NCBI RefSeq assembly: GCF_052857255.1
Contig: NC_135500.1
Coordinates: 49,068,272 to 49,132,271 of the forward strand
DNA: 64,000 nt
Direction of reading: 5' to 3'
DNA from: Amblyomma americanum
Taxonomy: Eukaryota > Arthropoda > Arachnida > Ixodida > Ixodidae
In this document: positions 63,339-64,000 of the stretch, piece after piece
How positions within the stretch are numbered: the stretch's first letter is position 1
Layout: each line of letters opens with the position of its first letter
Translations under genes and position numbers: made by a program
Notes under the pieces: generated by a model
The model's database searches: none
What the model saw: only the letters and a program-made list of their open reading frames with translations
What the model was told of the DNA's origin: nothing

Positions 63339-64000
63339 CGCGAAAACTTAAATTCCGGCTCAAAACAACGGGATACATCGTTTTAGATCGAAACTAGAGA
63401 GATTCAGGATCATAGATTTTACAAGTCGACAAAGGGTAGACGAGAGAAAGCTGTAAACTTTCTCTCAGAACTGCGCGAAAACTTGTATTCCGGCTCAAAA
63501 CAACGGGATACATCGTTTTAGATCGAAATTAGAGAGATTCACGAACATAGATTTTACAAGTCGACAAAGGGTAGACGAGAGAAAGCTGTAAACTTGCAGA
63601 ACTGCGCGAAAACTTAAATTCCGGCTCAAAACAACGGGATACATCGTTTTAGACCGAAACTAGCGAGATTCACGAACATCGATTTTACAAGTCGTCGAAG
63701 AGTAGAAGAGAGAAAGCTGTAAACGTTTTCTCTCAGAACTGCGCGAAAACATGAATTCCGGCTCAAAACAACGGGATACATCGTTTTAGATCGAAACTAG
63801 CGAGATTCACGAACATCGATTTTACAAGTCGTCGAAGAGTAGACGAGAGAGAGCTGTAAACGTTTTCTCTCAGAACTGCGCGAAAACTTGTATTCCGGCT
63901 CAAAACAACGGGATACATCGTTTTAGATCAAAACTAGCGAGATTTACGCACTTCGATTTTACAAGTCGTCGAAGAGTAGACAAGAGAAAGCTGAAAGCTT
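63339..64000 (+). repeat. Family A monomers m9-m10-m11/m12-m13-m14, cut by window end
   Basis: Continues the 14-mer order after m8: m9 (ATTCAGGATCAT), m10 (ACTTGCAG), m11/m12, m13 and an m14 truncated by the window edge. The m13 here begins AACATGAATTCC (63,750). Confidence 0.85.

Larger units (their letters stand above)
1..64000 (+). repeat. Satellite DNA array, ~137-bp monomer, ~470 copies
   Basis: The entire window is one tandem array. Taking GCGCGAAAAC as monomer position 1, landmarks are TTCCGGCTC near 16-24, ACATCGTTTTA at 38-48, CTAGCGAGATT at 57-67, ACATCGATTTTA at 73-84, AAGTCGTCGAAGAGTAGAC at 86-104, a dyad at about 106-131 and CTCAGAACT at the end. Spacing between equivalent landmarks is almost always 131-137 bp. 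All copies read in the same direction and I found no inversion, no inserted element and no unique spacer. The hand-counted consensus is 46 A, 28 C, 30 G and 33 T. Arrays like this are known mostly from centromeres and pericentromeric heterochromatin of eukaryotes. That role is inferred here, not shown. I do not recognise the family by name. Confidence 0.98.

Noticed and set aside
1..64000. CRISPR array or phage-type direct repeats
   Set aside because: There are no unique spacers. The whole 137-bp period is conserved, and the length is far above CRISPR repeat-spacer units.
1..64000. Phased A/T tracts giving a regular DNA bend
   Set aside because: AAAA or TTTT tracts in the consensus lie near 6, 25, 44, 54, 80, 118 and 123. 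Their spacings (19, 19, 10, 26, 38, 5) do not hold a common helical phase near 10.5 bp across the monomer.
1..64000. Transposon-derived repeat, terminal repeats or target-site duplications within the array
   Set aside because: I found no segment departing from the monomer, no long inverted terminal repeats and no reverse transcriptase, transposase or integrase-like peptide in any frame.
1..64000. tRNA or RNA polymerase III internal promoter (B box GGTTCGANTCC) inside the monomer
   Set aside because: No match to the B box is seen. TTCGATTTTAC and similar strings lack the flanking GG and CC bases, and no cloverleaf can be drawn.
1..64000. Telomeric or simple-sequence repeats
   Set aside because: No TTAGGG-, TTAGG- or TCAGG-type tandem runs and no microsatellite longer than the short GAGAGAG run within the dyad arm.

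Overview
The whole 64,000-base window is one uninterrupted satellite DNA array. Every stretch I read can be placed on a monomer of about 137 bp (131-137 bp, mean about 136.3, so roughly 470 monomers), all head-to-tail in the same orientation. I see no protein-coding gene, RNA gene, transposon, CRISPR array or other unique sequence. Both window edges lie inside the array, so its true length is unknown. The many short open frames (61-137 codons) are by-products of a repeat whose length is not a multiple of three.

The array has higher-order structure. In the cleanest segment, 18,511-20,416, fourteen distinguishable monomer types (called m1 to m14 here) follow one another and then start again, giving a 14-mer higher-order repeat (HOR) of 1,906 bp. 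Most of the window is this family ('family A') and its deletion, duplication and hybrid-monomer derivatives. A second register ('family B'), a 19-mer of about 2,594 bp, interrupts it at about 6.25-8.78 kb and 11.2-16.4 kb. Layout: A (1-6.25 kb), B (6.25-8.78), A (8.78-11.2), B twice (11.2-16.4), then A-type HORs to the end. Within the last part there are recent-looking tandem duplications with periods of 2,859, 1,638, 2,180, 273, 1,220, 1,770 and 1,502 bp, each a whole number of monomers.

The organism cannot be named from this sequence. It is very probably a eukaryote, because an array of this size and HOR structure is typical of centromeric or pericentromeric heterochromatin. The hand-counted consensus is about 42% GC with 13 CpG in 137 bp (observed/expected about 2.1). 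This argues against a genome with long-term heavy CpG methylation (vertebrate, flowering plant) and would suit an invertebrate such as a hymenopteran or another insect. A centromeric role is inference only.

The monomer holds a dyad near its 3' end (a GAGAGAAAG-type left arm and a CTTTCTCTC-type right arm) that is kept in several variant forms, and a two-state segment in its middle. Coordinates of blocks and duplications come from matching rare variants by eye; most borders are good to about 50 bp, some only to one monomer.
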